Part shown: piece by piece, positions 36,586-45,218 of the stretch
Numbering within the stretch: position 1 is the first letter of the stretch
How the letters are laid out: each line of letters begins with the position of its first letter
DNA from: Limnohabitans sp. Rim8
GTDB taxonomy: Bacteria; Pseudomonadota; Gammaproteobacteria; Burkholderiales; Burkholderiaceae_C
Assembly: GCF_945901735.1 (NCBI RefSeq)
Contig: NZ_CAMDLM010000003.1
Coordinates: forward strand, 62,001 to 126,000
Direction of reading: 5' to 3'
DNA length: 64,000 nt
The notes under the pieces: model-generated
Database searches by the model: none
The model's input: the letters and a program-made list of their open reading frames with translations, nothing else
Told to the model about the DNA's origin: nothing
Position numbers and translations under genes: made by a program

Positions 36586-36761
36586 ACAGCCCCGCCGGCA
36601 GCGACGCGGCAGTTCGTTGGCGTCGCATGCACAGCCATGGATGTCCACGCTTGGCTCGTCATGACGCAATCCATGACGCTCGCTTTGCGCAAAGGGTGTG
36701 ATCGTGTCGGCCTGTCACCCGTGTGAAAGCCCTACCGGGCGCCGCGCTCTAGCATGCAGCC

Positions 36762-37568
36762 ATGAACACCACCGCCCACCCCGAAGGCCAGATCGACTGC
36801 ACCGTGCACGGTGCAGTCCTTCAAATTTGCATCAACCGCCCCGCCAAGCGCAACGGCTTCACGCCCAAGATGTTCCGCGAGTTGGGTGAGGCGTACACCC
36901 GGCTCGACGACGACCCTGCCCTGCGCGTGGGCGTGTTGTGTGCGGCGGGTGACCACTTCACCGCCGGGCTGGACTTGCCCACCATCGCACCGCTGATGAA
37001 GCGCGGCGAAAAGTCGGTGCCGCTGGGCCTGGTGGATCCCCTGAACCTGGGCATGGAGGGGTATCGGCGACGCGTCAAACCCATGGTGGTGGCGGTACAG
37101 GGCATCACCTACACGCTGGGCATCGAGCTGATGCTGGCGGCCGACATCGTGGTGGCGGCCGACGACTGCCGGTTCTCGCAGCTGGAGGTGCAGCGCGGCA
37201 TCATGGCCACGGGCGGTGCGACCTTGCGCATGGCCGAGCGTGCGGGCATGGGCAATGCGCTGTTGCATTTGCTCACGGCCGATGTGTTCGACAGCGCCGA
37301 AGCGCTGCGCCTGAACTTTGTGCAAAAGGTGGTGCCTGCGGCGGGCCTGCTGCCCGAGGCCATGCGCATTGCTGGGCAGATCGCCGCGCAAGCGCCGCTG
37401 GCGGTGGTGGCCACGCGGCAAAACGTGCTCAAGGCGCTGGAGCACGGCCCGCTGGTGGCCATGCACGACTTCATTCCGGTGCAAAGAACGCTGTCCAACA
37501 GCGACGATGCGGCCGAGGGTGTGCGTTCGTTTGTGGAAAAACGCGCAGCCCGTTTCACCGGGGGTTGA
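36762..37568 (+). CDS. Enoyl-CoA hydratase/isomerase (crotonase) family protein
   Basis: A crotonase-fold enzyme of 268 residues. The oxyanion-hole segments are AAGDHFTAGLDL and VQGITYTLGIEL. Both catalytic Glu positions of enoyl-CoA hydratase are present, in GIELML and SQLEVQRG, 20 residues apart as in the rat enzyme, so hydratase chemistry is plausible. The isolated position (175 bp after hbd, 63 bp before srkA) gives no exact substrate. The RNGFTPKMF segment replaces the more common N-A-L motif. Confidence 0.85.
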   Translation: MNTTAHPEGQIDCTVHGAVLQICINRPAKRNGFTPKMFRELGEAYTRLDDDPALRVGVLCAAGDHFTAGLDLPTIAPLMKRGEKSVPLGLVDPLNLGMEGYRRRVKPMVVAVQGITYTLGIELMLAADIVVAADDCRFSQLEVQRGIMATGGATLRMAERAGMGNALLHLLTADVFDSAEALRLNFVQKVVPAAGLLPEAMRIAGQIAAQAPLAVVATRQNVLKALEHGPLVAMHDFIPVQRTLSNSDDAAEGVRSFVEKRAARFTGG

Positions 37569-37631
37569 AGTCGCCCGGCAGACATGCCGGGCCAAGCTGA
37601 GCTGCCACTGGCCGTGCCCCACAATCGGCGC

Positions 37632-38651
37632 ATGACCGAACCGAACGCCTTGCACCCTTACGCTGAACTCACCCCGGACCGGGTGATGGACGCATTACAA
37701 GACTTGGGCCTGTGGCCCGACGGCCGTTTGCTGGCGCTCAGCTCGTACGAAAACCGCGTGTACCGTGCGCACCTGGACGAGCCGGTGCAAGGCAGCGCGG
37801 CGGTGGTGCTCAAGTTTTACCGGCCTGGGCGCTGGAGCCGAGAACAGATTCAAGAAGAACACGACTTTGCGGCTGAGCTGCTGGCGGCTGAAGTGCCGGT
37901 GGTGCCACCATTGGTGCTGAACGGCCAGACGCTGCACCAAAGTGCCGGGTTTGATTTTTCGGTCAGCCCCTTGCGCGGCGGCCGCACGCCCGAGCTGGAT
38001 GATTTTGAGGTGCTCGAGTGGATTGGCCGTTTTCTGGCCCGCATCCACACCGTGGGCGCGGCCCAGCCCTTTGCGCACCGCCCTACGCTCGATGTGCAGA
38101 CCTTTGCGCTCGAGCCCGCCGAGTGGCTGCAATCGCACCAGATGGTTCCGCTGGAGGTCGAGCGCGAATGGCGGGAGGCCTTCGCTGCGGCGCTGGCGTT
38201 GGTGCAAGAAAAAATGGCGGAAGGCTCAGCGGACCGCCGCCTGATTCGCCTGCACGGCGACTGCCATCCGGGCAATATTTTGTGGACACCTGCCGATCTG
38301 CCCGGTGGTGGCCCACACTTTGTGGACTTAGACGATGCCCGCATGGGCTCCGCCGTGCAAGACCTTTGGATGCTGCTGTCGGGAGACCGTGCTCAGCGCA
38401 CGCAACAACTCTCGGCCTTGCTCGATGGTTATGAACAGATACGCGACTTCGACCGGGCCGAGCTGAACCTGATTGAGCCGCTGCGCACGCTGCGGTTGAT
38501 CCATTACAGCGCCTGGCTGGCGCGGCGCTGGGAAGACCCGATTTTTCCGGTCAACTTTCCGTGGTTTGGCACACCCGATTACTGGCGCGGCCAAGTGCTG
38601 ATGCTGCAAGAGCAAATCGAGCAGATGCAGGAAGCGCCGCTGGTGGTGTGA
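37632..38651 (+). CDS. srkA: Stress-response kinase A (YihE/RdoA-like)
   Basis: A 339-residue APH-fold Ser/Thr protein kinase of the SrkA family, which in E. coli protects against stress-induced death. It has the ATP-binding Lys in VVLKFYRPGRWS, the catalytic loop LHGDCHPGNILW (about residue 205) and metal-binding FVDLDDARMGSAVQDLWML. The C-terminal IHYSAWLARRWEDPIFPVNFPWF is characteristic of SrkA. ATG 37632 is chosen over the 16-residue upstream extension. The stop overlaps the GTG start of the next MFS gene (GTGA). Confidence 0.92.
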   Translation: MTEPNALHPYAELTPDRVMDALQDLGLWPDGRLLALSSYENRVYRAHLDEPVQGSAAVVLKFYRPGRWSREQIQEEHDFAAELLAAEVPVVPPLVLNGQTLHQSAGFDFSVSPLRGGRTPELDDFEVLEWIGRFLARIHTVGAAQPFAHRPTLDVQTFALEPAEWLQSHQMVPLEVEREWREAFAAALALVQEKMAEGSADRRLIRLHGDCHPGNILWTPADLPGGGPHFVDLDDARMGSAVQDLWMLLSGDRAQRTQQLSALLDGYEQIRDFDRAELNLIEPLRTLRLIHYSAWLARRWEDPIFPVNFPWFGTPDYWRGQVLMLQEQIEQMQEAPLVV

Positions 38652-39907
38652 GCAAATTGACAACGCCCCGTCCCCCTACGCCATACCTGGGTTTTGCCAT
38701 CGTTGGCTGCGGCGCCGCGATCGCTCCGCTCGACTTCGCGGTCAACATGGCCTTTCCCGCCATGACCGAAGCCTTCGCCTTGGCCACCCCCGACATCCGC
38801 TGGGTGGCGCTGTGCTATGTCATCACCTACGGCAGCCTGATGTTGTTTTGCGGGGTGCTGGGGGACCGCCTGGGCCACTTGCGCGTGTTCCGCTGGGGCT
38901 TGGTGCTGTCGGCGCTGGCCTTGGTGGCCTGTGCGGCGGCACCGTCTTATGGTTGGTTGCTGGCCGGGCGGGTTTTGCAGGGCATCGGGGTGGCGCTGAC
39001 CTTGTCCTGCGCTCCGGCCTTGGCCATGGGCTTGCTGGCCGCCGGGCAACGCACGCAGGCGCTGTCGGTGTATGGCGCCATGTTTGCGGCGGCGGGTGTG
39101 CTGGCCCCTTTGCTCGGCGGCCTGAGCATGCTGCACTGGGGTTGGGCCGGGGTGTACGGTTTTCGGGCGCCGATTGTGCTGTTGGCCTGGTTGTGCACGC
39201 CTTGGTTGGTGCGTCGCCTGCGGGCGCAGACACTGAGCACGCCCAGCGCTGCCAGCCAGGCGGGCAGCGTGCGGGGGCTGTGGGGCCTATTGCGGCGCGA
39301 TGCCGATTTCGCCTGGATCAACCTGCTCAGTGTGGGGGTTCAGTTTTGCGGTTTCACGATTGCCCTTTGCTTGCCCTACGCCTTGCCAGCGGCTGGCTGG
39401 GGTGGCACGGCCAGTGGTGCCATGCTGTCCCTCTGGGCGCTGGGGGTGCTGGCCGGTTCGGGCGTGGCCCCAATGCTGCTGCGCCGCATGGATTTGCAGT
39501 CTGCGGGCCTCGCAGCGCAAGGGATCATGGCCTTGGGTTTGGCCTCGATCGGTGCGGTGCCAATGGCGCAAGCCTGGCCCTTCATGGCCTTGGCCTTGCT
39601 GCTGCAGGGTTTGGGCCTGGGGGTGTTTCAGGTGGTCTACGCCGACCAGGTCGTGGCCACTTTGCCCGACTCAGCGCGGGGCCTGTCGGGCAGCCTGACC
39701 CTGGTGACCCGCACCGTCGGCATCGTGGGTGCGGCCATGGTTTGGCTGTGGCTCATGGAACGGTTGCAAAGTCGGGCTGTGGCGCAAGGCGCTTCAAAGC
39801 CTGAAGCCATTTGGGCGAGCACCATGGGCCTGCTGCCCTGGGCTGCAGGCCTGGCTTTGGCCTTGCTGCTGTTGAGCGTGTGGCGTCGGTCAATCCGCTG
39901 GCATTGA
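38648..39907 (+). CDS. MFS transporter (DHA-type), translationally coupled to srkA
   Basis: An inner-membrane drug:H+ antiporter-type MFS protein of 419 residues. IAPLDFAVNMAFPAM (motif D1-like), GVLGDRLGHLRVF (motif A, loop 2-3) and LAGRVLQGIGVALTLSCAPAL (motif C region) are visible, with about 12 hydrophobic segments and a central cytoplasmic loop (RRLRAQTLSTPSAASQ). The GTG at 38648 overlaps the srkA stop by 4 bp. The ORF track's start at 38561 is inside srkA. The substrate is unknown. Confidence 0.82.
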   Translation: MSKLTTPRPPTPYLGFAIVGCGAAIAPLDFAVNMAFPAMTEAFALATPDIRWVALCYVITYGSLMLFCGVLGDRLGHLRVFRWGLVLSALALVACAAAPSYGWLLAGRVLQGIGVALTLSCAPALAMGLLAAGQRTQALSVYGAMFAAAGVLAPLLGGLSMLHWGWAGVYGFRAPIVLLAWLCTPWLVRRLRAQTLSTPSAASQAGSVRGLWGLLRRDADFAWINLLSVGVQFCGFTIALCLPYALPAAGWGGTASGAMLSLWALGVLAGSGVAPMLLRRMDLQSAGLAAQGIMALGLASIGAVPMAQAWPFMALALLLQGLGLGVFQVVYADQVVATLPDSARGLSGSLTLVTRTVGIVGAAMVWLWLMERLQSRAVAQGASKPEAIWASTMGLLPWAAGLALALLLLSVWRRSIRWH

Positions 39908-39962
39908 GCCTGCTCAGTTTGTGGCTGGGTTGCCCAGCCTGTGTCGGCGAAGCGCGAACGAT

Positions 39963-41207
39963 TCAAACGCGAGTCGGTGCGCCGCGTTCAGCCCGACGCA
40001 CCCGCCAGAACAACCAACTGGCAATGCACAGGTTGAGGAAGTTCCAGGCGATGCCATTCAAAAAGGCGGCGTGGTAACTGCCCGTCATGTCAAACACCCA
40101 GCCCGACATCCAGCCGCCCAGCGCCATGCCCAACAAGGTGGCCATGATCACCGAACCCACGCGGGCCCCCGCTTCTTTGGGGTCGAAGTGCTCGCGCACG
40201 ATGATGGCGTAGGCAGGCACGATGCCGCCTTGAAACAGCCCGAACATGGCCGAGACGAGGTACAGCGGCACCAAGCCGTCAAAAGGCAAAAACATCAGCA
40301 GCGCCACGCCTTGCAAAAAAGAGCCCAGCAGCAAAGTGCGGATGCCGCCAATGCGGTCGCTGATCATGCCAAACACCAACCGGCTGACGATGCCGCTGGC
40401 CAGCATGAGCGAGAGCATTTCAGCCCCGCGTGCCGCGCCAAAACCCAGGTCAGAGCAATAAGCCACGATGTGCACCTGTGGCATGGACATGGCCACACAG
40501 CAGGCCACACCGGCGACAAACAGCAGGCCCTGCGCAAGCGCAGGTTTCAGGCCAAAGGGGCGGCTGCGGTCCACGGGCACGGTGCTGGCGTTGGCCGGTG
40601 TCAGGTTCACCAGCGGCGGGCGCTGGCGCATCAACATGGCCAGCAAAAACATGCCCACGCCGCAAAAAATACCCAGCATGATGTAGGTCTGCCGCCAGCC
40701 CACAGTCTCCACGCCGTGCTGAACAATGGGCGGCCAGATGGTGCCCGCGATGTAATTGCCGCTGGCGCAAATGGCCACCGCGATGCCGCGTCGGCGGTTC
40801 CACCATAAAGCGGTGTCGGCCATAAGGGGGGCGAAGGTCGATGAACTGCCAATCAGTCCCATCAGCCCATGCGCCAGACCAAAGGCCCAGATGCTGCCTG
40901 ACATGCCGGCCCAGATAAAGCCACCACACACCGCCAATGCCCCGACCCACAGCACCGGGGTCAAGCCATGCCGGTCGGCCAATCGGCCGGTGATCAGGCC
41001 GCCCAGCCCCAAGCAAATCATCATCAAGGTGTAAGGCAGCGAGGCGTCGGCCCGGCCCACGCCAAACTCGGTCTGCACCGCAGGCAGCACCACCGAGACG
41101 ATGTACATGCTGCTGTTGCCCAGCACCACCAACCCCAGCGTGGCCAGCAAACGCCAGGCGGCTTGGCGGGAATCGATGAGAGACGGGTCGGCGGGGAGGG
41201 ATTTCAT
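39963..41207 (-). CDS. MFS transporter (monocarboxylate/OFA-like)
   Basis: An inner-membrane transporter of 414 residues with 12 predicted helices. GLITGRLADRHGLTPVLWVG (motif A), MADTALWWNRRRGIAVAICASGNYIAG (monocarboxylate-transporter-like region), FGMISDRIGGIRTLL and GIVPAYAIIVREHFDPKEAGARVG are visible. Similar proteins carry small carboxylates. The ORF track begins with TTG, and ATG 41207 is taken. It is convergent with the upstream MFS gene and stands alone. Confidence 0.85.
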   Translation of the reverse strand: MKSLPADPSLIDSRQAAWRLLATLGLVVLGNSSMYIVSVVLPAVQTEFGVGRADASLPYTLMMICLGLGGLITGRLADRHGLTPVLWVGALAVCGGFIWAGMSGSIWAFGLAHGLMGLIGSSSTFAPLMADTALWWNRRRGIAVAICASGNYIAGTIWPPIVQHGVETVGWRQTYIMLGIFCGVGMFLLAMLMRQRPPLVNLTPANASTVPVDRSRPFGLKPALAQGLLFVAGVACCVAMSMPQVHIVAYCSDLGFGAARGAEMLSLMLASGIVSRLVFGMISDRIGGIRTLLLGSFLQGVALLMFLPFDGLVPLYLVSAMFGLFQGGIVPAYAIIVREHFDPKEAGARVGSVIMATLLGMALGGWMSGWVFDMTGSYHAAFLNGIAWNFLNLCIASWLFWRVRRAERGAPTRV

Positions 41208-41269
41208 CAAGTCAATTTAGCCGATGACTGCGGGTGGGCTTGTCTTGTGGGTTACTGGTGTGGTGCAAC

Positions 41270-41297
41270 AAAAAAAGGGCCAGCTTGGCTGGCCCTT
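41270..41297 (-). terminator. Rho-independent terminator of htpG
   Basis: On the minus strand, AAGGGCCAGC / GCTGGCCCTT with loop CAA is followed by an uninterrupted run of T. It lies 20 bp after the htpG stop. Confidence 0.9.
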
Positions 41298-41316
41298 GAG
41301 TGCGGATGGCTGAAAA

Positions 41317-43284
41317 TCAGCTCAGCAGCGCATTCACCCGCGTCACATAAGCCGCCGGGTCTGCGGGCATGCCGCCTTCGGCCAGCAGGGCTTGGTCAAA
41401 CAGGATGTGGGCCAGGTCGTGGAAGTGCACCGAGCCGTCGAGCTTTTTCACCAGCGGGTGCTCGGGGTTGACCTCCAGCACGGGCTTGACTTCAGGGGCG
41501 CTTTGCCCAGCTTGCTTGAGCATGCGAGCCAGTTGCATGCTCATGCCGTCGTCGGTCACCACCAGGCAGGCGGGGCTGTCGACCAGGCGGCTGGTCACCC
41601 GCACGTCTTCGGCTTTGTCTTTCAGCGCTTCTTTCAGTTTGGCCAGCATGGGCTTGAAGGTTTCGGCCGCGTCTTCGGCGGCTTTCTTTTCTTCTTCGTC
41701 TTGCAGCTTGCCCAGGTCAAACGCGCCTTTGGCTACGCTTTGCAGCGGCGTGCCGTCAAACTCGTGCACAAAGTTGAGCGCCCACTCGTCCACGCGGTCG
41801 GTCATCAGCAGCACTTCGATGCCCTTTTTCTTGAAGACTTCGAGCTGTGGGCTGTTCTTGGCGGCGGCCAGGGTGTCGGCGGTGATGTAGTAAATAGCGT
41901 CCTGACCTTCTTTCATGCGGGCTTTGTAGTCGGCAAAGCTGACGCTCACGGTGTCGTGGGTCGATGACGCAAAACGCAGCAACTTGGACAGGCGGGCTAG
42001 GTTGCCAAAGTCTTCGCCCAGGCCCTCTTTCAGCACAGCGCCAAACTCGGCGTAGAACTTGGAATACTGGCCGAGCTTGGCTTTATCCTCGTCGCTCAAC
42101 ACGTCGGTGACTTCTTCGCTGGCTTCAGGTGCCTTGTCGTGTTTCGCCAAGTCTTCCAGCATGGACAACACACGCTTGGTACAGCCTTCGCGGATGGCTT
42201 TGACGTCGCGGCTTTCTTGCAGCAGTTCGCGGCTCACGTTCAGGGGCAGGTCGGCCGAGTCCACCACGCCCTTTACAAAACGCAGGTAGCTGGGCATCAG
42301 TGCTTCGGCATCGTCCATGATGAAGACGCGCTTGACGTAGAGCTTGATGCCAGCTTTCTTGTCGCGGTTCCACAGGTCTTGCGGGGCTTTGCTGGGGATG
42401 TAGAGCAGCTGGGTGTATTCGGTGCTGCCTTCCACGCGGTTGTGCGTCCAAGTCAGCGGGGCCTCAAAGTCGCGGCTGATCTGCTTGTAGAAGTCGGCGT
42501 ATTGCTCGTCGGTGATGTCTTTCTTGGGGCGGGTCCACAGGGCGCTGGCTTTGTTGACGGTGTCCCACTCGCCGGTCTTGACCATGCCGCCAGGTTGGCG
42601 GCCCGCCTTTTCATCATTCGGGTCGATCAGTTCGCCGTCTTGCCACGCTTCCTTTTCCATCAAGATGGGCAGGCTGATGTGGTCGGAGTATTTGCCGACG
42701 ATTTCTTTGAGTTTCCAGGCATTGGCGTAGTCAAGTGCTTCTTCGCGCAGATGCAAGATCACGCTGGTGCCGCGTTCTGTGCGGGTGATGGTCTCGACTT
42801 CAAAGTCGCCCGTGCCGCCGCTGACCCAGCGCACGCCTTCGGCAGGCGTTGCACCCGCGCGGCGGGTTTCCACGGTGATCTTGTCGGCCACGATGAAGCC
42901 CGAATAAAAGCCCACGCCAAATTGGCCGATCAACTGCGCGTCCGACTTTTGGTCGCCGCTCAGCTTGCTCACAAAGTCCTTGGTGCCGCTCTTGGCGATC
43001 GTGCCCAGGTGGTCGATGGCTTCTTGCGCCGTCATGCCGATGCCGTTGTCGGTGATGGTGAGCGTCTTGGCCGTTTTGTCAAAAGACAAGCGCACCTGCA
43101 ACTCGGGCGCGTCTTCGTACAGACCGTTGTTGTTCAGCGCTTCAAAGCGCAGCTTGTCACAGGCGTCCGAGGCGTTGGAAATCAGCTCGCGCAGAAAAAT
43201 TTCCTGGTTGGAATACAGCGAGTGGGTGACCAGGTGCAGCAGTTGCGCAACTTCGGCCTGAAAGGCATGGGTTTGTTTGCTCAT
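41317..43284 (-). CDS. htpG: Hsp90-family chaperone HtpG
   Basis: A cytosolic ATP-dependent chaperone of 655 residues, slightly longer than E. coli HtpG (624). The N-terminal GHKL ATPase domain has [22 protein letters not shown] and [11 protein letters not shown] (about residues 30-130). The middle domain has [11 protein letters not shown] and [15 protein letters not shown]. The C-terminal dimerisation domain ends near [12 protein letters not shown]. It has its own terminator, and a second terminator separates it from the upstream pseudouridine synthase gene, so it is probably transcribed alone. No sigma32 promoter was confidently identified. Confidence 0.97.
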   Translation of the reverse strand: MSKQTHAFQAEVAQLLHLVTHSLYSNQEIFLRELISNASDACDKLRFEALNNNGLYEDAPELQVRLSFDKTAKTLTITDNGIGMTAQEAIDHLGTIAKSGTKDFVSKLSGDQKSDAQLIGQFGVGFYSGFIVADKITVETRRAGATPAEGVRWVSGGTGDFEVETITRTERGTSVILHLREEALDYANAWKLKEIVGKYSDHISLPILMEKEAWQDGELIDPNDEKAGRQPGGMVKTGEWDTVNKASALWTRPKKDITDEQYADFYKQISRDFEAPLTWTHNRVEGSTEYTQLLYIPSKAPQDLWNRDKKAGIKLYVKRVFIMDDAEALMPSYLRFVKGVVDSADLPLNVSRELLQESRDVKAIREGCTKRVLSMLEDLAKHDKAPEASEEVTDVLSDEDKAKLGQYSKFYAEFGAVLKEGLGEDFGNLARLSKLLRFASSTHDTVSVSFADYKARMKEGQDAIYYITADTLAAAKNSPQLEVFKKKGIEVLLMTDRVDEWALNFVHEFDGTPLQSVAKGAFDLGKLQDEEEKKAAEDAAETFKPMLAKLKEALKDKAEDVRVTSRLVDSPACLVVTDDGMSMQLARMLKQAGQSAPEVKPVLEVNPEHPLVKKLDGSVHFHDLAHILFDQALLAEGGMPADPAAYVTRVNALLS

Positions 43285-43310
43285 AGCGGTTCAACAGTAA
43301 AAAAGATCAG

Positions 43311-43340
43311 AAAACAAGAACGCCCCACAGCTTGGGGCGT
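43311..43340 (-). terminator. Terminator after the pseudouridine synthase gene
   Basis: On the minus strand, ACGCCCCA / TGGGGCGT with loop AGCTG is followed by TCTTGTTTTC. It ends transcripts of the rluF-like gene just upstream of htpG. Confidence 0.75.
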
Positions 43341-43360
43341 CGTGGGTGAATTTCAAGAGG

Positions 43361-44269
43361 TCAAAACGATTCGTTCGGCCCCAAATACCGCCAAGTCCCA
43401 GCTGGCATTTGCCCCAATTGCACGCCACCCATCCGGATGCGCTTGAGGCCGACGACTTTCAGGCCCACTTGCTCGCACATGCGGCGGATTTGGCGTTTTT
43501 TGCCTTCGGTCAGCACAAAGCGCAGCTGCTCGGGGTTTTGCCAGTCTACTTTGGCGGGCTTGAGGGGTTTGCCGTCCAGGCTCAGGCCGATGCGCAGGCG
43601 CTCCAATTGGGCTGGCGGGAAAACCGCTTGCACGTTGGCGCTGACCCGGTCGAAGTCGCCAATCACGGTGAGCTGGTTGGCCTTGCCGCCATAGGTGGCC
43701 GACGCAGCCGAGGCGGCGGCGGTGTTTTCATGGCCGGTGTAGGCCACGCGCACCAGGTATTCCTTTTCCATCTCCGAGTCTTCGCCAATCAACTGGCGCG
43801 CCACCCGGCCGTCTTGCGTCAGCACCAACAAACCTGTGGAGTCGATGTCCAAGCGCCCTGCCGGGGCCAAGCCGCGCAGGTGCGGCGGGGTGAAACGCAG
43901 CTTGGACGGGTCGCCGCCCCAGTGGCTGCGCGGGTTGATCAAGGTGATGGCGGGCTCGTGCCCGTCTTCGGCTTGGCCGCTCACATAGCCCATGGGCTTA
44001 TGCAAAAGAATAGTCACTTGCCGGTCTTGCTGTTGCTCGGCGGCTTTGTCGATGGTGATGCGGTCTGACAGGGTGACCTGCTGGCCCATGCTGGCGGGCA
44101 GGCCGTTGACCTGGACCCAGCCTTGCTCGATCCAAGCGTCGGCTTCGCGGCGCGAGCACATGCGCAACTCGGCCATGCGCTTGTTCAGGCGCGAGGTGCC
44201 GCTGGGTGCAGCGGCTTCGCCTTTGCCTTCGGGGCGGGGGGCGCGTTTGAATGCGAGGGGCTGGGTCAT
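43361..44269 (-). CDS. rluF: 23S rRNA pseudouridine synthase (RluF-like)
   Basis: A 302-residue RsuA/RluB/E/F-family enzyme that isomerises uridine in 23S rRNA. A low-complexity head (about 25 residues) precedes the S4 domain ([30 protein letters not shown], residues about 27-75). The catalytic domain has [10 protein letters not shown], the catalytic Asp in [18 protein letters not shown] (about residue 140) and the C-terminal [23 protein letters not shown]. RluF is the nearest subfamily by eye (the R-L-N-K start), and RluB/RluE specificity is not excluded. Confidence 0.87.
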   Translation of the reverse strand: MTQPLAFKRAPRPEGKGEAAAPSGTSRLNKRMAELRMCSRREADAWIEQGWVQVNGLPASMGQQVTLSDRITIDKAAEQQQDRQVTILLHKPMGYVSGQAEDGHEPAITLINPRSHWGGDPSKLRFTPPHLRGLAPAGRLDIDSTGLLVLTQDGRVARQLIGEDSEMEKEYLVRVAYTGHENTAAASAASATYGGKANQLTVIGDFDRVSANVQAVFPPAQLERLRIGLSLDGKPLKPAKVDWQNPEQLRFVLTEGKKRQIRRMCEQVGLKVVGLKRIRMGGVQLGQMPAGTWRYLGPNESF

Positions 44270-44333
44270 GAATTAAGAGTGCGCAAAAGAAGTGGGTCGA
44301 TTGTCTCTTCTTTTGGCGTTTGAAAGAATGCGG

Positions 44334-45062
44334 TCATGCCTTGCGTGTCGGGCCGTCTAACTGGGATTGGCGCAGGCCTTGTAAATCCAAAATCCGCAGA
44401 CCGCCGTACTCCACCCGAATGAGCTGGTGTGCTTCGAGTACGCGCAGCGCTTCGTTCACGCGTTGGCGCGACAAACCCACCAGATAAGCCAGCTCTTGCT
44501 GGGTGATGCGCAGCACCTCGCCGACGCCGGAAAACAGCACCGGGTTGAACAAGGCCGCCAAATGGCGCGCCAGGCGCAGCTCGGGATTGGTCATGCGGTC
44601 CATTTCGCGCGCTGCAATGAACTGGCCTAAGCGCTCGTTGAGCTGCTGCATGATGAAACGGTTGAAGCCCAGTGAATGGTCGATCAGCCAGTGAAAGGTG
44701 TCCAGCGGCAGCCCCGCCACCACGCTGGGCCGCAGCGCCTGGATGTTGTAGCGGTAAACCTCACGCTTGAGGACCGTGCCCTCGCCAAACCAGCCGCCAG
44801 GCGGTATGCCGGTGAAGGTCATGGTTTGGCCGCTGGCGTTGTCGGTGCTCATTTTCAGCAGGCCCGAAATCACGCCAAACCAATACGTCACAGGGCGGGC
44901 CACGCGGCACACATGGTCACCGGTTTGGGGGTCGCTGACCACCAACTGCGGCACGATTTGCAGGCGCTCTTCGTGGCGCAACAAGCCCAGCCAGGGGATG
45001 TCCTGCAATTCGGCCGGGGTGGGTGCGCGGCGGCGCTGGTGGACGCTGTTTTCTTTGGCCAT
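44334..45062 (-). CDS. Crp/Fnr-family transcriptional regulator
   Basis: A 242-residue regulator with an N-terminal cyclic-nucleotide-type beta-roll (VYWFGV-like GVISGLLKMSTDNASG, GGWFGEGTVLKREVYR, about residues 60-120), a dimerisation helix (FNRFIMQQLNERLGQFIAA) and a C-terminal winged helix with ITQQELAYLVGLSRQRVNEALRVLE (about 185-215). No Cys cluster for an Fe-S centre is seen, so an oxygen-sensing Fnr role is unlikely. It is divergent from the CoA-ligase/liv operon with a palindrome in the shared 156-bp gap, so it probably controls that operon and itself. The effector may be an acyl-CoA or aromatic acid (inference). Confidence 0.87.
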   Translation of the reverse strand: MAKENSVHQRRRAPTPAELQDIPWLGLLRHEERLQIVPQLVVSDPQTGDHVCRVARPVTYWFGVISGLLKMSTDNASGQTMTFTGIPPGGWFGEGTVLKREVYRYNIQALRPSVVAGLPLDTFHWLIDHSLGFNRFIMQQLNERLGQFIAAREMDRMTNPELRLARHLAALFNPVLFSGVGEVLRITQQELAYLVGLSRQRVNEALRVLEAHQLIRVEYGGLRILDLQGLRQSQLDGPTRKA

Positions 45063-45116
45063 GGTGCTTGTCGATGTGTCAGCTGACGGTCAGTTGGTCT
45101 AGGGGTCTTCCCTGAA

Positions 45117-45134
45117 TTGTCGTCCAAACGACAA
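45117..45134. promoter_or_regulatory. Candidate operator for the divergent Crp/Fnr regulator
   Basis: A perfect 18-bp interrupted palindrome, TTGTCGTCCAAACGACAA, lies in the gap between the regulator and the CoA-ligase gene. Written as TGTCG-N6-CGACA it has the same half-site spacing as the CRP site TGTGA-N6-TCACA but different bases. It is 85 bp upstream of the ligase ATG and 55 bp from the regulator ATG, where it could act on both promoters. Confidence 0.65.
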
Positions 45135-45218
45135 CTTGGCGTCAAACGAATGCCTACGATCGTGCCCAAGTTCAGTCGCATTGCATTCAATGCACCGTTA
45201 TTGGAGACAGGAAAGCTC

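Noticed and set aside
42139-43446. 435-codon ORF opposite htpG
   Set aside because: Antisense shadow of htpG, extending through its terminator region.
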